Source of the DNA: Pedobacter arcticus A12
Lineage (GTDB): Bacteria > Bacteroidota > Bacteroidia > Sphingobacteriales > Sphingobacteriaceae
Direction of reading: 5' to 3'
Assembly (NCBI RefSeq): GCF_000302595.1
Contig: NZ_JH947127.1
Span: 186,001 to 250,000, forward strand
DNA length: 64,000 nucleotides
The position numbers were made by a program, and so were the translations under genes. Within the stretch, counting starts at the first letter, position 1, and each line of letters starts with the position of its first letter. The notes beneath the pieces were generated by a model, which was not told the origin of the DNA, ran no database searches, and worked only from the letters and a program-made list of their open reading frames with translations. This document shows, piece by piece, positions 15,644-24,035 of this stretch.

Positions 15644-17695
15644 ATGAAACTCAAATTAAGTCACTTGGTGATGGTTGGGCTAGGAATATCAACCGCAACC
15701 ACGCCGGTTTTAGCTCAGAACAGCACAGCGCCTACACAAAAAAAATTAATAGATGTTGCCAATATGGATTTATCTGTAAAACCAGGCGACGATTTCTACA
15801 CCTACGCAAACGGAACATGGTTAAAAAACAACCCAATTCCAGCGAAAGAGGTGCGTTGGGGAAGTTTCAACGTATTAAGAGATTTTAACATCAATGCCGT
15901 AAAAAGCATCTTAGTTGATGCTAAAAACGACAAAACTGCAAAGCCCGGTTCTGTTGAAAAACGTGTTGGCGATTTTTACAGCGCTGGAATGGATAGTTTG
16001 GCTATCGAAAAGCTTGGCTATACCCCAATTAAAGCAGATTTAGCAAATATTGACGCAATTACAAATATTACCGGTGTAATAAACGCAGTTGCTACCATGC
16101 GCACCAAAGGAATTGCCTCTCCGGTTTTTGATTTTTACATCGATCAGGATTCTAAAAATCCGCAGGTGATGATGGCACAGTTAAGCCAAGGCGGCACAAC
16201 CCTACCAGACCGTGATTATTATCTAAAAAACGACGACAGGTCTAGGAAAATAAGAACCGCTTACCACGATTTTATTGTAAAGCTTTTTACATTGACAGGA
16301 AGTTCTGCACAAAGCGCTGAACTAAACGCAAAAAACATTTTTGCAATAGAAAAATCGTTCGCTGAAGCTCAAATGAGTAGAGTAGAAATGCGTGACCCTC
16401 ATAAAACCTACAATAAATTAAGTGTAATAGGTTTAAGCAAAACTACTCCCGCATTAAACTGGACAAGTTTATTGCAAAAAATGAAGGTTACTGGGCAAGA
16501 TTCTATTTTGGTAGACAATCCTGCTTTTTTTGTAAAAGCAAATGGAATGCTTAAAACCGTTCCGTTAAATCAATGGAAAGTTTATTTAAAGTGGAATATT
16601 CTTAAAAACTCAAGTAGAAATTTAAGTTCTCCTTTTGTTGATGCTGGTTTTAAGTTTTCACAAGCTTTATCGGGCCAAAAAATACAAACCCCAAGATGGC
16701 AAAGAATGTCGTCTCTAACTGATGAAACCATCGGCGAACTATTGGGCCAGCTTTATGTTAAAAAGTACTTTAAACCAGAAGCTAAAGCCCGGATGGAAGA
16801 ATTGGTAAGCAACCTTTCTAAAGCTTTTGAAATTAGAATCAATAAGCAAGATTGGATGAGTGCAGCTACCAAACAAAAAGCCTTAGATAAGCTTCACGCC
16901 TTTATGCCAAAAATCGGCTACCCAGATAAATGGGAAACTTACGATGGCTTAGCAATCAACAGCGCTACTTACTTTAAAAACTTAAAAAATGCTGATGAAT
17001 GGGATTATAACAAAATGATCAACAAATTAGGTAAACCAGTAGACAAAACTAAATGGGGAATGACTCCGCCCACTGTAAATGCTTATTACAATCCCGTTAT
17101 CAACGAAATTGTTTTCCCAGCGGGTATCTTACAGTTTCCATTTTTTGACCCTAACGCTGATGACGCCGTAAATTATGGCGGAATAGGTTCGGTAATTGGT
17201 CATGAAATGTCACATGGTTTTGATGACGAAGGAAGCCAGTACGATAAAGACGGAACTTTACGAAATTGGTGGACAGATGAAGATTTGAAAAACTTTAAAG
17301 CAAAAACCGAAAAGTTAGCAGATCAGTTTGATAAATACACTATTTTAGACACTATCCATGTAAATGGGAAGTTAACCCTGGGCGAAAACATTGGCGATTT
17401 AGGCGGTTTAAACGTGGCTTACGAAGCATTTAAAATGACTAAGCAAGGGCAAACTGAAGACAAGATTGATGGGTTTACACCAGATCAACGCTTCTTTTTA
17501 GCTTGGGCACAAGTTTGGCGAATAAATATTTTACCAGAAACTGCAGCTCAATTTATTATCGTTGATCCGCACTCACCGGGAGAATACAGAACAATAGGTC
17601 CATTGGTTAACATGGATGCTTGGTACAAAGCCTTTGACGTAAAAAAAGGCGATAAATTATATAAAGCGCCAGAAGACAGAATTAGAATTTGGTAA
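15644..17695 (+). CDS. M13 family zinc metallopeptidase (neprilysin/PepO-like)
   Basis: 683 residues from the ATG at 15644, chosen because MKLKLSHLVMVGLG starts a signal peptide ending VLAQ (about residue 25). The upstream part of the frame is repeat DNA. The protein is an exported gluzincin that cleaves peptides at hydrophobic residues. Signatures include the N-terminal DLSVKPGDDFYTYANGTW, the zinc site HEMSH with preceding G near 519-524, the third ligand in ENIGDLGG near 581, NAYYNP before it, and the C-terminal RIW ending of the family. It is a single gene with a strong terminator 8 bases after the stop. Confidence 0.95.
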   Translation: MKLKLSHLVMVGLGISTATTPVLAQNSTAPTQKKLIDVANMDLSVKPGDDFYTYANGTWLKNNPIPAKEVRWGSFNVLRDFNINAVKSILVDAKNDKTAKPGSVEKRVGDFYSAGMDSLAIEKLGYTPIKADLANIDAITNITGVINAVATMRTKGIASPVFDFYIDQDSKNPQVMMAQLSQGGTTLPDRDYYLKNDDRSRKIRTAYHDFIVKLFTLTGSSAQSAELNAKNIFAIEKSFAEAQMSRVEMRDPHKTYNKLSVIGLSKTTPALNWTSLLQKMKVTGQDSILVDNPAFFVKANGMLKTVPLNQWKVYLKWNILKNSSRNLSSPFVDAGFKFSQALSGQKIQTPRWQRMSSLTDETIGELLGQLYVKKYFKPEAKARMEELVSNLSKAFEIRINKQDWMSAATKQKALDKLHAFMPKIGYPDKWETYDGLAINSATYFKNLKNADEWDYNKMINKLGKPVDKTKWGMTPPTVNAYYNPVINEIVFPAGILQFPFFDPNADDAVNYGGIGSVIGHEMSHGFDDEGSQYDKDGTLRNWWTDEDLKNFKAKTEKLADQFDKYTILDTIHVNGKLTLGENIGDLGGLNVAYEAFKMTKQGQTEDKIDGFTPDQRFFLAWAQVWRINILPETAAQFIIVDPHSPGEYRTIGPLVNMDAWYKAFDVKKGDKLYKAPEDRIRIW

Positions 17696-17702
17696 TAATA
17701 TA

Positions 17703-17729
17703 GCCGGAGCAAAAGCTCCGGCTTTTTTT
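17703..17729 (+). terminator. Rho-independent terminator after the M13 peptidase
   Basis: A perfect GCCGGAGC-aaaa-GCTCCGGC hairpin followed by seven T. Confidence 0.9.
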
Positions 17730-17879
17730 GCGATGTTAATTTCTTTCGGTCAAAATTAAAATGATTGTTTCTATATTTATCGTGTTCTAAAAACAGCGCC
17801 CAAAACATAAAAACTTGCTTTATTTAACAAAAGCGAACCATTGCAAATAACAATTAATACTTCTACCCGTTACAATAAA

Positions 17880-18374
17880 ATGCTAAAAAACATACTGACG
17901 CTATTCTTCTTAACCTTACCGTTCGCTGTTTTATCTCAAATAAAAAATCCCGAATACAAAGAAATTCTGGATGATTTGTATCAGCATTCAGTTCCGCTTA
18001 TTTCCGTAGATTCTTTAAAACACCTTAAAAATGTTTATTTATTAGATGCCCGAGAGAAAGAAGAATACAACGTTAGTCACCTTAAAAACGCAAGAAACGT
18101 AGGTTATATTTGGTTTGATATGCGCAGGGTGGTAAATATCCCAAAAGATGCTGACGTGGTTGTTTATTGCTCTGTGGGTTATAGAAGTGAGAAAATAGCA
18201 GAGAAGCTCATTAAAAATGGCTTCCAAAAAGTACATAACCTTTACGGTGGCATCTTTGAATGGGTAAACGAACACCAGCCAGTTTACAAAACCAACGGCG
18301 TACAAACTTCTGAGATACATACCTATAACAAAAACTGGTCGAAATGGATCACCAACGGAACAAAAGTCAATTAA
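17880..18374 (+). CDS. Exported rhodanese-like domain protein
   Basis: 164 residues. The ATG at 17880 starts a signal peptide (MLKNILTLFFLTLPFAVLSQ), and an upstream TTG in frame is discarded. A single rhodanese domain follows, with LLDAREKEEYNVSHLKNA and the active-site loop VVYCSVGYRSEKIA, where the Cys near 96 would carry the persulfide. Predicted location is the periplasm or outer membrane. The substrate is unknown. It is followed after 17 bases by the tRNA methyltransferase gene, which may be cotranscribed, although a secreted protein is unlikely to feed sulfur to tRNA. Confidence 0.85.
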   Translation: MLKNILTLFFLTLPFAVLSQIKNPEYKEILDDLYQHSVPLISVDSLKHLKNVYLLDAREKEEYNVSHLKNARNVGYIWFDMRRVVNIPKDADVVVYCSVGYRSEKIAEKLIKNGFQKVHNLYGGIFEWVNEHQPVYKTNGVQTSEIHTYNKNWSKWITNGTKVN

Positions 18375-18391
18375 CAGCAATTAACCAAACG

Positions 18392-19078
18392 ATGCCAACC
18401 AATAGTCTGCAATACACCGTAGTAACTACCGCAGACGGTTCAAACACCATATTCCATCCCTTAGTAAAGGAAAATTATCATAGTAAAAACGGTGCATTGC
18501 AAGAAAGTAACCATGTATTTCTAAATTCTGGATTACGGTACTATTTGGCAGATAAAAACATTACCGAACTTACGATATTAGAAGTAGGCTTTGGTACAGG
18601 TTTAAACTTTTTACTAACGCAAGATTATTCCACAGCCAAAGAACTTAACCTAACTTATGTTGGTTTGGAGGCTTATCCGCTATCTGTGACGCTTCTTGAG
18701 CAGACCAACTATCAAGAATTGGTTTCCCGAGCTACTTGGAATACCTTTATATCAAATTATAACCAAGTCTTAAAAGAGCCTATCCAGCTCAACAGTTACT
18801 GCAATTTACAAATCGTACATGCCGATGCTCGAGTATATAAAACAGATCTTAAGTTCGATGTGATCTATTTTGACGCTTTTGCATCTTCAAATCAGCCCGA
18901 ACTGTGGACTAAAGAATTTATACAACATATTATTAACCTCTTAAAAACAGGTGGTGTTTTTGTAACGTATGCCATTACTGGCGATTTAAAACGGATTATG
19001 AAATCATTAGGAATGAAAGTAGAAAAAGCCCCTGGCGCAGCCGGAAAACGCGAAATGCTGAGAGCCGTGAAAATTTAG
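18392..19078 (+). CDS. mnmD: MnmD-like tRNA 5-methylaminomethyl-2-thiouridine methyltransferase
   Basis: 228 residues. This resembles the free-standing methyltransferase half of MnmC (DUF752, Methyltransf_30), which makes mnm5s2U at the wobble position. The N-terminus has TADGSNTIFHPLVKENYHSKNGALQES, typical of the family. The SAM-binding loop LEVGFGTGLNFLL is near 63-75, and DVIYFDAFASSNQPELWT near 160 is the characteristic active-site text. The C-terminal FAD oxidase domain of enterobacterial MnmC is absent, as usual in Bacteroidota. The frame reaches back to 18344 inside the rhodanese gene, but the ATG at 18392 is outside it. Confidence 0.88.
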   Translation: MPTNSLQYTVVTTADGSNTIFHPLVKENYHSKNGALQESNHVFLNSGLRYYLADKNITELTILEVGFGTGLNFLLTQDYSTAKELNLTYVGLEAYPLSVTLLEQTNYQELVSRATWNTFISNYNQVLKEPIQLNSYCNLQIVHADARVYKTDLKFDVIYFDAFASSNQPELWTKEFIQHIINLLKTGGVFVTYAITGDLKRIMKSLGMKVEKAPGAAGKREMLRAVKI

Positions 19079-19093
19079 AAATGTATCCCTTTT

Positions 19094-19165
19094 TGTCAGG
19101 CTGAGCGGAGTCGAAGCCTCTTCAGTGCTAATCAGGAATACATTTCGACTCCGCTCAATGTGACA
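19094..19165. repeat. Inverted repeat with TGAGCGGAGTCGAAG arms
   Basis: TGTCAGGCTGAGCGGAGTCGAAG at 19094-19116 is mirrored by TTCGACTCCGCTCA..TGACA at 19144-19165. The central 25 bases are unpaired. It follows the mnmD stop codon and could terminate transcription, although there is no U-tract. Single degraded copies lie at 6694 and 6787. Confidence 0.7.
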
Positions 19166-19199
19166 GTTCGATGTTTTTAGACAACCTCTTTTGTCTATT

Positions 19200-19490
19200 T
19201 TATTGCTCTACAATAACCACAGAAGTGGAACCCAATTTACTCATCTCCCACTTTTCGGTAAGCGCACAATGCCCAGTAACCCCACGTTGCAATAGTCCAA
19301 AACCAACCAACAGTTCGCTAGTAGCTAACATTGGGCTCGAAAAAACATTACTCAACCCTTTTAAAAAAATATAGCTTCCGCTCGCCATTGATAATATTCG
19401 TTCGGTTTTACTGATATTGGTAAAAATATCTTCTTTAAGTAAGCTCTCTTCTAAAGAGTTTTTTACTTCTTCAATTTTGTCTGTTATCAT
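19200..19490 (-). CDS. DUF2892-like small membrane protein
   Basis: 96 residues. After a charged N-terminal 28 residues, the text ERILSMASGSYIFLKGLS, then a second hydrophobic stretch and GFGLLQRGVTGHCALTEKW fit the DUF2892 (YgaP transmembrane-like) pattern of two membrane helices with RGxTGxC between or after them. Function of such stand-alone members is unknown. In YgaP a rhodanese domain precedes this module, and a rhodanese gene lies 826 bases away on the other strand. That proximity may be chance. Confidence 0.7.
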   Translation of the reverse strand: MITDKIEEVKNSLEESLLKEDIFTNISKTERILSMASGSYIFLKGLSNVFSSPMLATSELLVGFGLLQRGVTGHCALTEKWEMSKLGSTSVVIVEQ

Positions 19491-19807
19491 CTCTGTAAAT
19501 GTTTATAAATCAAACAATACAATCATCGTACCCAAAAAAAATTGTACAACAAAACAGGTCAGGTCAATTAACAAACCCTCATAACTAAACATTACTGCAC
19601 ATTAACAGCTCGAACAAAAACGGCGATTTTCACAAACCTAGGAGGTTTTAACACGCTATCCATTCATACACCACAAGGCATTAGCCACAAAGCCGGTATC
19701 CACGCCTATCGTTAACAACATCTTTTAATAAACGAAATCAATAAATTGAAAATCTTATTTTTGTATCCATAAAAATATCCTACCTTAAAAATCTTTTTAA
19801 AAGCAAT
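19491..19807. other. Intergenic region with a -7 box
   Basis: A 317-base gap between divergent genes. TATTTTTG at 19756-19763 on the plus strand matches TAnnTTTG, 45 bases upstream of the DUF2130 gene ATG. CCTAGGAGG near 19639 is a short palindrome-containing stretch. No gene or larger repeat is seen. Confidence 0.5.
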
Positions 19808-21115
19808 ATGTCAACAGAAGTAAAATGTCCTAATTGTAGTCACTCCTTCCCTATCGAAGAAGTAATGGCCGAAGAATATAAAAACAATCTGCGGAAGCAA
19901 ATGCTTGATTTTCAAAAAAAGAAAGACGAGGAAGCCCGTAAAAAAGACGAAGAGTATCAAAAAAAAGAGCAGGACTTTTTACAAAAAGAAAAACAGCAAG
20001 CGTCGTTGTTTCAACAAAAACTAGAGCAAGAAAAAGTGCAAATGCAAAAGCAAGCTGATAGTGAGAAAGCGCAATTGCAAAAACAATTAGAAGAAAACCT
20101 ACGCAAAAGCATCGCTACCGATTTTGAAAATCAACTACAGCTATTGCAAAATGCAAATAAAGAAGGTGAAGAAAAACTAAAAACGGCTAGGCTAAAAGAA
20201 CTCGACTTTTTACGTAAAGAAGCTGATTTAAAAACTAAGGAAGCCGAAATGGAACTTTCTTTACAGCGAAAACTACAGGAAGAACGCGTAACGCTATCAG
20301 AGCAGATTAGAAAGCAGGAAAATGAGAAAAGTCATTTAAAGGAAACCGAATTTCAGTTAAAACTTAAAGAATACGAACAAAAACTAGAAGCACAAAACAA
20401 ACTGGTTGACGAGATGAAGCGGAAATCCGAACAGGGCTCTATGCAAATGCAAGGCGAATCTCAGGAATTAATTGTGGAGCAATTGTTACAAAGCAATTTC
20501 CCTTTTGATGTGATTGCAGAAGTTGGCAAAGGCGTACGTGGCGCAGATTGTATTCAAACTGTTAGAAATTCGAGCGGACAAACCTGTGGTAAAATTATCT
20601 ACGAAAGTAAACGCACCAAAGATTTTGGTGGCGACTGGATAGAGAAACTTAAGAAAGATAAAATTTCTGTCGGGGCGGATGTAGCCGTTATTGTTACCCA
20701 ATGTTATCCAAAAGGGATGGATTGCTTTGGCGAAAAAGATGGAGTTTGGATTTGTTCTTTCGAAGAATTAAAAGCTGTTACCTTTGTTTTACGAGATGGA
20801 ATTGTAAAACTTTATGCAGCTACAAAATCTCAGGAAAACCGGGGAGACAAAATGCACATGCTTTACGATTATCTAACCAGCTCGGAGTTTAACAACCAGT
20901 GGAGTGCCATCAGCGAAGGTTTTATGAGCATGAAAGCCAGCATCCAAACAGAACGTAACGCCATGGAAAAACTTTGGAAGAGCAGAGAAAAACAGCTGGA
21001 AAAAGTACTATTGAATGCCGTCCACATTAGTGGATCTGTAGAAGGAATAGCAGGAAAAGACGTCGTAAAATTAAACCTAACGACCGAAGAAGACGACACT
21101 TTATTTTTAGATTAA
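19808..21115 (+). CDS. DUF2130 domain protein
   Basis: 435 residues. The N-terminus has a zinc-ribbon-like start (CPNCSHSF at 7-14; the second CxxC is missing), followed by a very long Lys/Glu/Gln coiled coil at about 20-220. The C-terminal DUF2130 domain (about 225-430) contains GVRGADCIQTVRN, KIIYESKRTKDFGGDWIEKLK and a D-V-A-V-I-V strand. This is a PD-(D/E)xK nuclease-like arrangement related in layout to RmuC. Cytosolic. The function of DUF2130 proteins is not established. The SMR transporter starts 3 bases after its stop, implying one transcript. Confidence 0.85.
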   Translation: MSTEVKCPNCSHSFPIEEVMAEEYKNNLRKQMLDFQKKKDEEARKKDEEYQKKEQDFLQKEKQQASLFQQKLEQEKVQMQKQADSEKAQLQKQLEENLRKSIATDFENQLQLLQNANKEGEEKLKTARLKELDFLRKEADLKTKEAEMELSLQRKLQEERVTLSEQIRKQENEKSHLKETEFQLKLKEYEQKLEAQNKLVDEMKRKSEQGSMQMQGESQELIVEQLLQSNFPFDVIAEVGKGVRGADCIQTVRNSSGQTCGKIIYESKRTKDFGGDWIEKLKKDKISVGADVAVIVTQCYPKGMDCFGEKDGVWICSFEELKAVTFVLRDGIVKLYAATKSQENRGDKMHMLYDYLTSSEFNNQWSAISEGFMSMKASIQTERNAMEKLWKSREKQLEKVLLNAVHISGSVEGIAGKDVVKLNLTTEEDDTLFLD

Positions 21116-21118
21116 GCA

Positions 21119-21445
21119 ATGAACTGGTTACTTTTAATTTTAGGAGGCATTTTTGAAACTGCATTTGCGATGTGTTTAGGCAAAGCAAAAGAAAGTAGCG
21201 GAACAGAAACATACCTGTGGTACGGTGGCTTTTTAGCTTGCCTTATCATCAGTATGTTACTGCTTATTAAAGCTACCCAAACACTGCCAATTGGCACTGC
21301 CTATGCAGTTTGGACAGGTATTGGAGCCGTAGGCTCGGTGATTATTGGTATCTTTATTTTTAAGGAACCGGCAACATTTTGGCGTATATTTTTCCTTTTC
21401 ACATTGGTAAGTTCTATCATTGGTTTAAAATACGTTTCTTCTTAA
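21119..21445 (+). CDS. SMR family small multidrug/guanidinium-type transporter
   Basis: 108 residues, four transmembrane helices. The essential membrane-embedded Glu13 lies in GGIFETAFA. GTAYAVWTGIGAVGS (about 60-74) is the family signature of helix 3. These proteins exchange protons for cationic compounds as dimers. GxFExxFA and the W-T-G text fit the SugE/Gdx (guanidinium exporter) side better than EmrE, but this is a fine distinction. Translationally linked to the DUF2130 gene. Confidence 0.9.
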   Translation: MNWLLLILGGIFETAFAMCLGKAKESSGTETYLWYGGFLACLIISMLLLIKATQTLPIGTAYAVWTGIGAVGSVIIGIFIFKEPATFWRIFFLFTLVSSIIGLKYVSS

Positions 21446-21539
21446 TTCCCTAACAAACACAACTAAAATAACTTTTTCAGCTTTTAAACCTATTTTAGGT
21501 ATCATATTTGTTTTTATATTAACTTATAATACAGTAATT

Positions 21540-21776
21540 ATGAACAGAATATTTGAAATTAGCATCCACATTATGGGGGATACTGAGCCAAAAGAGGTGC
21601 AAGTATTTTATTCCGCAAATAGCCAGGAGTATGAACTTGGATTTTTAAAAGAGACAGAAAACCCTAGAGTAAAATTTTCTGAGGATGGAAAAATTGTACA
21701 AACTGCGGGCACTCCGCTTGATAGCAATACCCTTCATGATGTTAGCGAGCAGATAAAAAATGTAATAAATCTCTAA
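21540..21776 (+). CDS. Small hypothetical protein
   Basis: 78 residues, acidic, no signal peptide or membrane segment. Alternating hydrophobic residues (EVQVFYSANSQEYELGF) suggest a small beta-sheet domain. I do not recognise the family. It is followed 11 bases later by another very small gene on the same strand. Confidence 0.55.
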   Translation: MNRIFEISIHIMGDTEPKEVQVFYSANSQEYELGFLKETENPRVKFSEDGKIVQTAGTPLDSNTLHDVSEQIKNVINL

Positions 21777-21787
21777 ATTCTCTAAAA

Positions 21788-21934
21788 ATGACGTTTCAAG
21801 ACAAAAGAAAAGTGGGTACAGATTGGGATAAAGTTAAAGTCAAAAGAAGCTTGATGCATACAAAAAATGATGTAGAAGCTAACGTTCCTGGTGGCGTAAT
21901 TAAGCAAACCGAACGTAAAACCGATAAAAAATAA
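21788..21934 (+). CDS. 48-residue basic hypothetical protein
   Basis: An ATG frame of 48 codons (MTFQDKRKVGTDWDKVKVKR at the start, ERKTDKK at the end). It is strongly basic and hydrophilic and contains no membrane segment. It follows the 78-residue gene with 11 bases between. The Lys/Arg-rich composition would fit a nucleic-acid or ribosome-associated peptide, but there is no motif to support that. Confidence 0.5.
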   Translation: MTFQDKRKVGTDWDKVKVKRSLMHTKNDVEANVPGGVIKQTERKTDKK

Positions 21935-21988
21935 TTCGTTTCTAATGTAATTATCCTATTGCGCTATTAATTGCTTATTCAAAATTAC

Positions 21989-21996
21989 TACCTTTG
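21989..21996 (+). promoter_or_regulatory. Bacteroidota -7 promoter box (TACCTTTG) for the ABC-F gene
   Basis: TACCTTTG matches TAnnTTTG, 7 bases before the ATG at 22004. A TTG at 21971 lies 15 bases upstream, shorter than the usual spacing. Confidence 0.6.
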
Positions 21997-22003
21997 CGCC
22001 CGA

Positions 22004-23920
22004 ATGATTTCAATAAACGACTTAACCTTCCTAATTGGCTCAAGAGCCCTATACGAAGAAGCCAACTGGCACATAAAACCCGGAGAAAGATGCGGATTAA
22101 TCGGCGCTAACGGAACCGGAAAATCAACCTTGCTTAAAATAATAGTTGGAGAATACCAGCCCTCATCCGGTTCGGTTTCTATGGCTAAAGACCTGAAGAT
22201 AGGTTATTTAAACCAAGATTTACTTTCTTACGATTCGCACCACAGCATTTTACATGTGGCCATGGAAGCTTTTGAGCGCCAGAACCAATTGCATGACGAA
22301 ATTGAGGTGCTGTTAAAAAAACTAGAGACAGATTATTCTGAAGAAGTATTAAACAAACTAAGTGACAAACAACTTGAATTTGAAGCTTTAGATGGCTATA
22401 GCATTGAGTATAGAGCAAATGAAATTCTAGCCGGTTTAGGTTTTAGTTCCGAAGATCAACATCGCCCTTTAAATACTTTTTCTGGAGGTTGGCGTATGCG
22501 GGTTATGCTTGCGAAAATCCTTTTACAAACACCAGATATTTTGTTGCTGGATGAACCTACCAACCACATGGATTTACCGTCCATTAAATGGTTAGAAACT
22601 TATCTAAATAATTTTGAGGGCGCTATCGTAATTGTATCTCACGATAGGTATTTCTTAGATAAAATTGTAAATAGAACTGTTGAATCCAGAAAAGGAAAAT
22701 TAACTATTTATTCTGGCAACTATAGCTTCTATGTAGAAGAAAAATCTTTACGCGGGGAAATCCAAAAAGGAGAATTCAAAAACCAACAGGCAAAGATAAA
22801 GCAGGAAGAGCGATTGATTGAACGTTTTAGAGCAAAAGCATCTAAAGCTAAAATGGCGCAGTCCCGTATGAAAGCTTTAGATAAAATGGATCGTGTGGAA
22901 GACGTTGACGACGACAACCCATCAGTAAATTTCCGATTTAAATTCTCTAAACCTTCTGGCCGCCATGTCATTAGAATTGAAGAAGCTTACAAAAGCTATC
23001 CAGCTATCGATATTTTAAACAATGCTGATGGTGTAATTGAAAAAGGTGATAAAATTGCTTTAATTGGTGCCAACGGAAAAGGAAAATCGACTTTGTTAAG
23101 GATGATTGCCGGAACTGAGGATTTTAAAGGAAAATGTGAAGTCGGGCATAATGTTACTACTACCTTCTTCGCTCAGCATCAGCTGGAAAGCTTACACTTG
23201 GATAACTCCATTTTAGAAGAACTACAATCTTTTGCACCAAAACACAGTGATACCGAAATCCGTTCTATTTTAGGATGCTTTTTATTTACCGGAGATGATG
23301 TTTTTAAAAAAATCAGAGTACTTTCCGGAGGTGAAAAATCAAGGGTTGCATTAGCAAAATCATTGACTACAGATTCTAATTTTTTGATTCTGGATGAGCC
23401 CACCAACCACTTGGACATCCAGTCGGTAAACATACTGATTCAGGCATTACAACAATATGAAGGTACTTTAATTGCAGTTTCTCACGATAGGTATTTCTTA
23501 GACAACGTTGCCAATAAAATTTGGTTCATCGAAGGTCAAAACATCCAAGAATACCCAGGAACTTACGAGGAATATGAAGAATGGCAGGCTAAAAGAATTA
23601 AAACCGGCGACCAAGGTGGTATAAAACCAGCTAAAGCAAACAAGCCTAAAAAAGAAGAACCAAAACCATCTGAAATAGAGGAAAAGAAAAAGCAGTTAAA
23701 AAAGCTAAACCAAAATTTACAGGCGCTTGAAGAGGATATTGCTGAAAAGGAAAAGTCGGTAAAAAACTTAGAGGAAGAAATTGCGAAAGAAGAAATTTAT
23801 AGCAACCCAACAAAATTAAAAGAGGTAAACGAGCGTTATGATAAAGCCAAAGAAACTTTAGGTGCTGCACAATTACATTGGGAAGAACTTGCAGAAGAGA
23901 TTATGGTTTTGGAGGCTTAA
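22004..23920 (+). CDS. ABC-F family ATPase (Uup/EttA-like)
   Basis: 638 residues; the ATG at 22004 is chosen because it follows a -7 box and gives MISINDLTFLIG. Two ABC cassettes without membrane domains: Walker A GANGTGKST and GANGKGKST, signature FSGGWRMR and LSGGEKSR, and Walker B with LLLDEPTNHMD and LILDEPTNHLD. The inter-domain linker carries RFRAKASKAKMAQSR. The C-terminal 90 residues are a Lys/Glu coiled coil of Uup type. Such proteins act on the ribosome or in precise-excision phenotypes; a resistance role cannot be told from sequence. Confidence 0.95.
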   Translation: MISINDLTFLIGSRALYEEANWHIKPGERCGLIGANGTGKSTLLKIIVGEYQPSSGSVSMAKDLKIGYLNQDLLSYDSHHSILHVAMEAFERQNQLHDEIEVLLKKLETDYSEEVLNKLSDKQLEFEALDGYSIEYRANEILAGLGFSSEDQHRPLNTFSGGWRMRVMLAKILLQTPDILLLDEPTNHMDLPSIKWLETYLNNFEGAIVIVSHDRYFLDKIVNRTVESRKGKLTIYSGNYSFYVEEKSLRGEIQKGEFKNQQAKIKQEERLIERFRAKASKAKMAQSRMKALDKMDRVEDVDDDNPSVNFRFKFSKPSGRHVIRIEEAYKSYPAIDILNNADGVIEKGDKIALIGANGKGKSTLLRMIAGTEDFKGKCEVGHNVTTTFFAQHQLESLHLDNSILEELQSFAPKHSDTEIRSILGCFLFTGDDVFKKIRVLSGGEKSRVALAKSLTTDSNFLILDEPTNHLDIQSVNILIQALQQYEGTLIAVSHDRYFLDNVANKIWFIEGQNIQEYPGTYEEYEEWQAKRIKTGDQGGIKPAKANKPKKEEPKPSEIEEKKKQLKKLNQNLQALEEDIAEKEKSVKNLEEEIAKEEIYSNPTKLKEVNERYDKAKETLGAAQLHWEELAEEIMVLEA

Positions 23921-23922
23921 AT

Positions 23923-23960
23923 AGGTTGTTAGGGTTTAGTTGGTAAGGTTGTTAGGCTAA
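23923..23960 (+). repeat. TTAGGTTGTTAGG-type tract after the ABC-F gene
   Basis: AGGTTGTTAGGGTTTAGTTGG then TAAGGTTGTTAGG begins 3 bases after the stop codon. It is the same class as the tracts after valS and the NamZ-like gene. Confidence 0.65.
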
Positions 23961-24035
23961 TAGAAGTTCACGCTCATTAGTTAATTAGGCTTTCCAAATC
24001 TTAAAACAACAAGTTTATTTTTATTAAAAAAATGT

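Noticed and set aside
21119-21445. Guanidine riboswitch ahead of the SMR transporter
   Set aside because: The gene starts 3 bases after the DUF2130 stop, leaving no space for a leader RNA.
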